From JAJZXY01 sp046706185 (GTDB lineage: Archaea; Thermoplasmatota; Thermoplasmata; Sysuiplasmatales; Sysuiplasmataceae), in assembly GCA_046706185.1 (NCBI GenBank), contig JBJKPR010000034.1, positions 10,721 through 74,720 on the forward strand: a stretch of 64,000 bases of DNA, given 5' to 3'. Position numbers and translations under genes: made by a program. Positions 63,748-64,000 of the stretch are shown piece by piece (position 1 is the first letter of the stretch; every line of letters begins with the position of its first letter). Under the pieces are notes generated by a model, which did no database searches, was not told the DNA's origin, and saw only the letters and a program-made list of their open reading frames with translations.

Positions 63748-64000
63748 CGCAGTAACACCCCCTCAGTCTGCCTTCCGGATGCACGAACTGGTGCTGAGCA
63801 CGGGATGGATTTAGCACGAGCGCCGGCGGCAGATGACATGGTACAGCGGGCTCTTACTACAAAAACAACGAAGGGAAGGAGAGTATACTTCAGTCACACC
63901 CGTTTCATGCATTGTAACTACTCACGTTTTCGGAAAGTGAGAAGGAATGGCCTTCTCTTGCGACTTCGAATTGCACATTTTTATTGAATTTGTACATAGA

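Noticed and set aside
1..64000. CRISPR arrays, insertion sequences, integrases, restriction systems and prophage genes
   Set aside because: None was recognised on either strand: no regularly spaced direct repeats, and no transposase-like or integrase-like protein.

Overview
The window reads as a chromosome segment of an archaeon, most likely of the Thermoplasmatota (Thermoplasma/Ferroplasma-like acidophiles), though no rRNA or other marker gene is present to prove it. Reasons: many first genes have an A/T-rich TATA box whose centre lies 26-27 bases upstream of the start codon (leaderless transcription); a bacterio-opsin-activator-type HTH regulator is present; MHS-type MFS permeases are abundant; and two very large surface proteins carry the archaeal GLPSGxxW repeat. 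Genes inside operons mostly have Shine-Dalgarno sites or ATGA overlaps. No tRNA, rRNA, CRISPR array or insertion sequence was recognised.

Layout. 0-4 kb: the end of an MFS permease followed by tcuA and tcuB, a tricarballylate utilisation cluster. 4-7.2 kb: two small ferredoxin-fold proteins (ABM and GYD) and a TPP-dependent decarboxylase/synthase-like enzyme on the minus strand. 7.4-15 kb: a heterodimeric ABC exporter, an Asp-box (BNR) repeat protein, and a three-gene ABC-2 exporter. 15-20.4 kb: two MFS permeases, a YbjQ-family protein and an unknown membrane protein. 20.6-31.8 kb: a catabolic region with an SDR dehydrogenase, amidohydrolase_2-type hydrolase, NAD-dependent epimerase/dehydratase, Zn-dependent alcohol dehydrogenase, three MHS-type MFS permeases (two of them close paralogues in tandem) and a nitrilase-family hydrolase. 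32-36 kb: a terpenoid-cyclase-fold protein, an OsmC protein, a PadR-type regulator and an Nramp metal transporter.

36.5-43.5 kb holds the most striking block, a dissimilatory sulfite reductase locus: dsrC, an unknown zinc-ribbon gene, dsrA, dsrB, dsrM, dsrK, a DsrE-like gene, and the two siroheme genes cobA (SUMT) and a precorrin-2 dehydrogenase. The enzyme, its sulfur carrier DsrC, the membrane electron-transfer pair DsrMK and the genes for its cofactor are all together. 43.6-49.2 kb: an acetate-type (AceTr/SatP) transporter, an HTH_10 regulator overlapping an acyl-CoA dehydrogenase, and, facing them, a MaoC hydratase / CitE-like lyase / CoA-transferase operon with the composition of the bacterial itaconate degradation (RipABC) pathway. 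With tcuAB and the acetate transporter this suggests growth on small organic acids.

49-64 kb: an unknown protein, another MFS permease, a 1274-residue YVTN-propeller surface protein, a 1570-residue solute-binding protein fused to surface repeats and anchored by a C-terminal helix, an ICMT-like membrane methyltransferase, a second copy of the terpenoid-cyclase-fold protein, and a VOC-fold protein at the right edge. Two genes (the first ABC subunit and the VOC gene) have no ATG, GTG or TTG at the place where their family begins.
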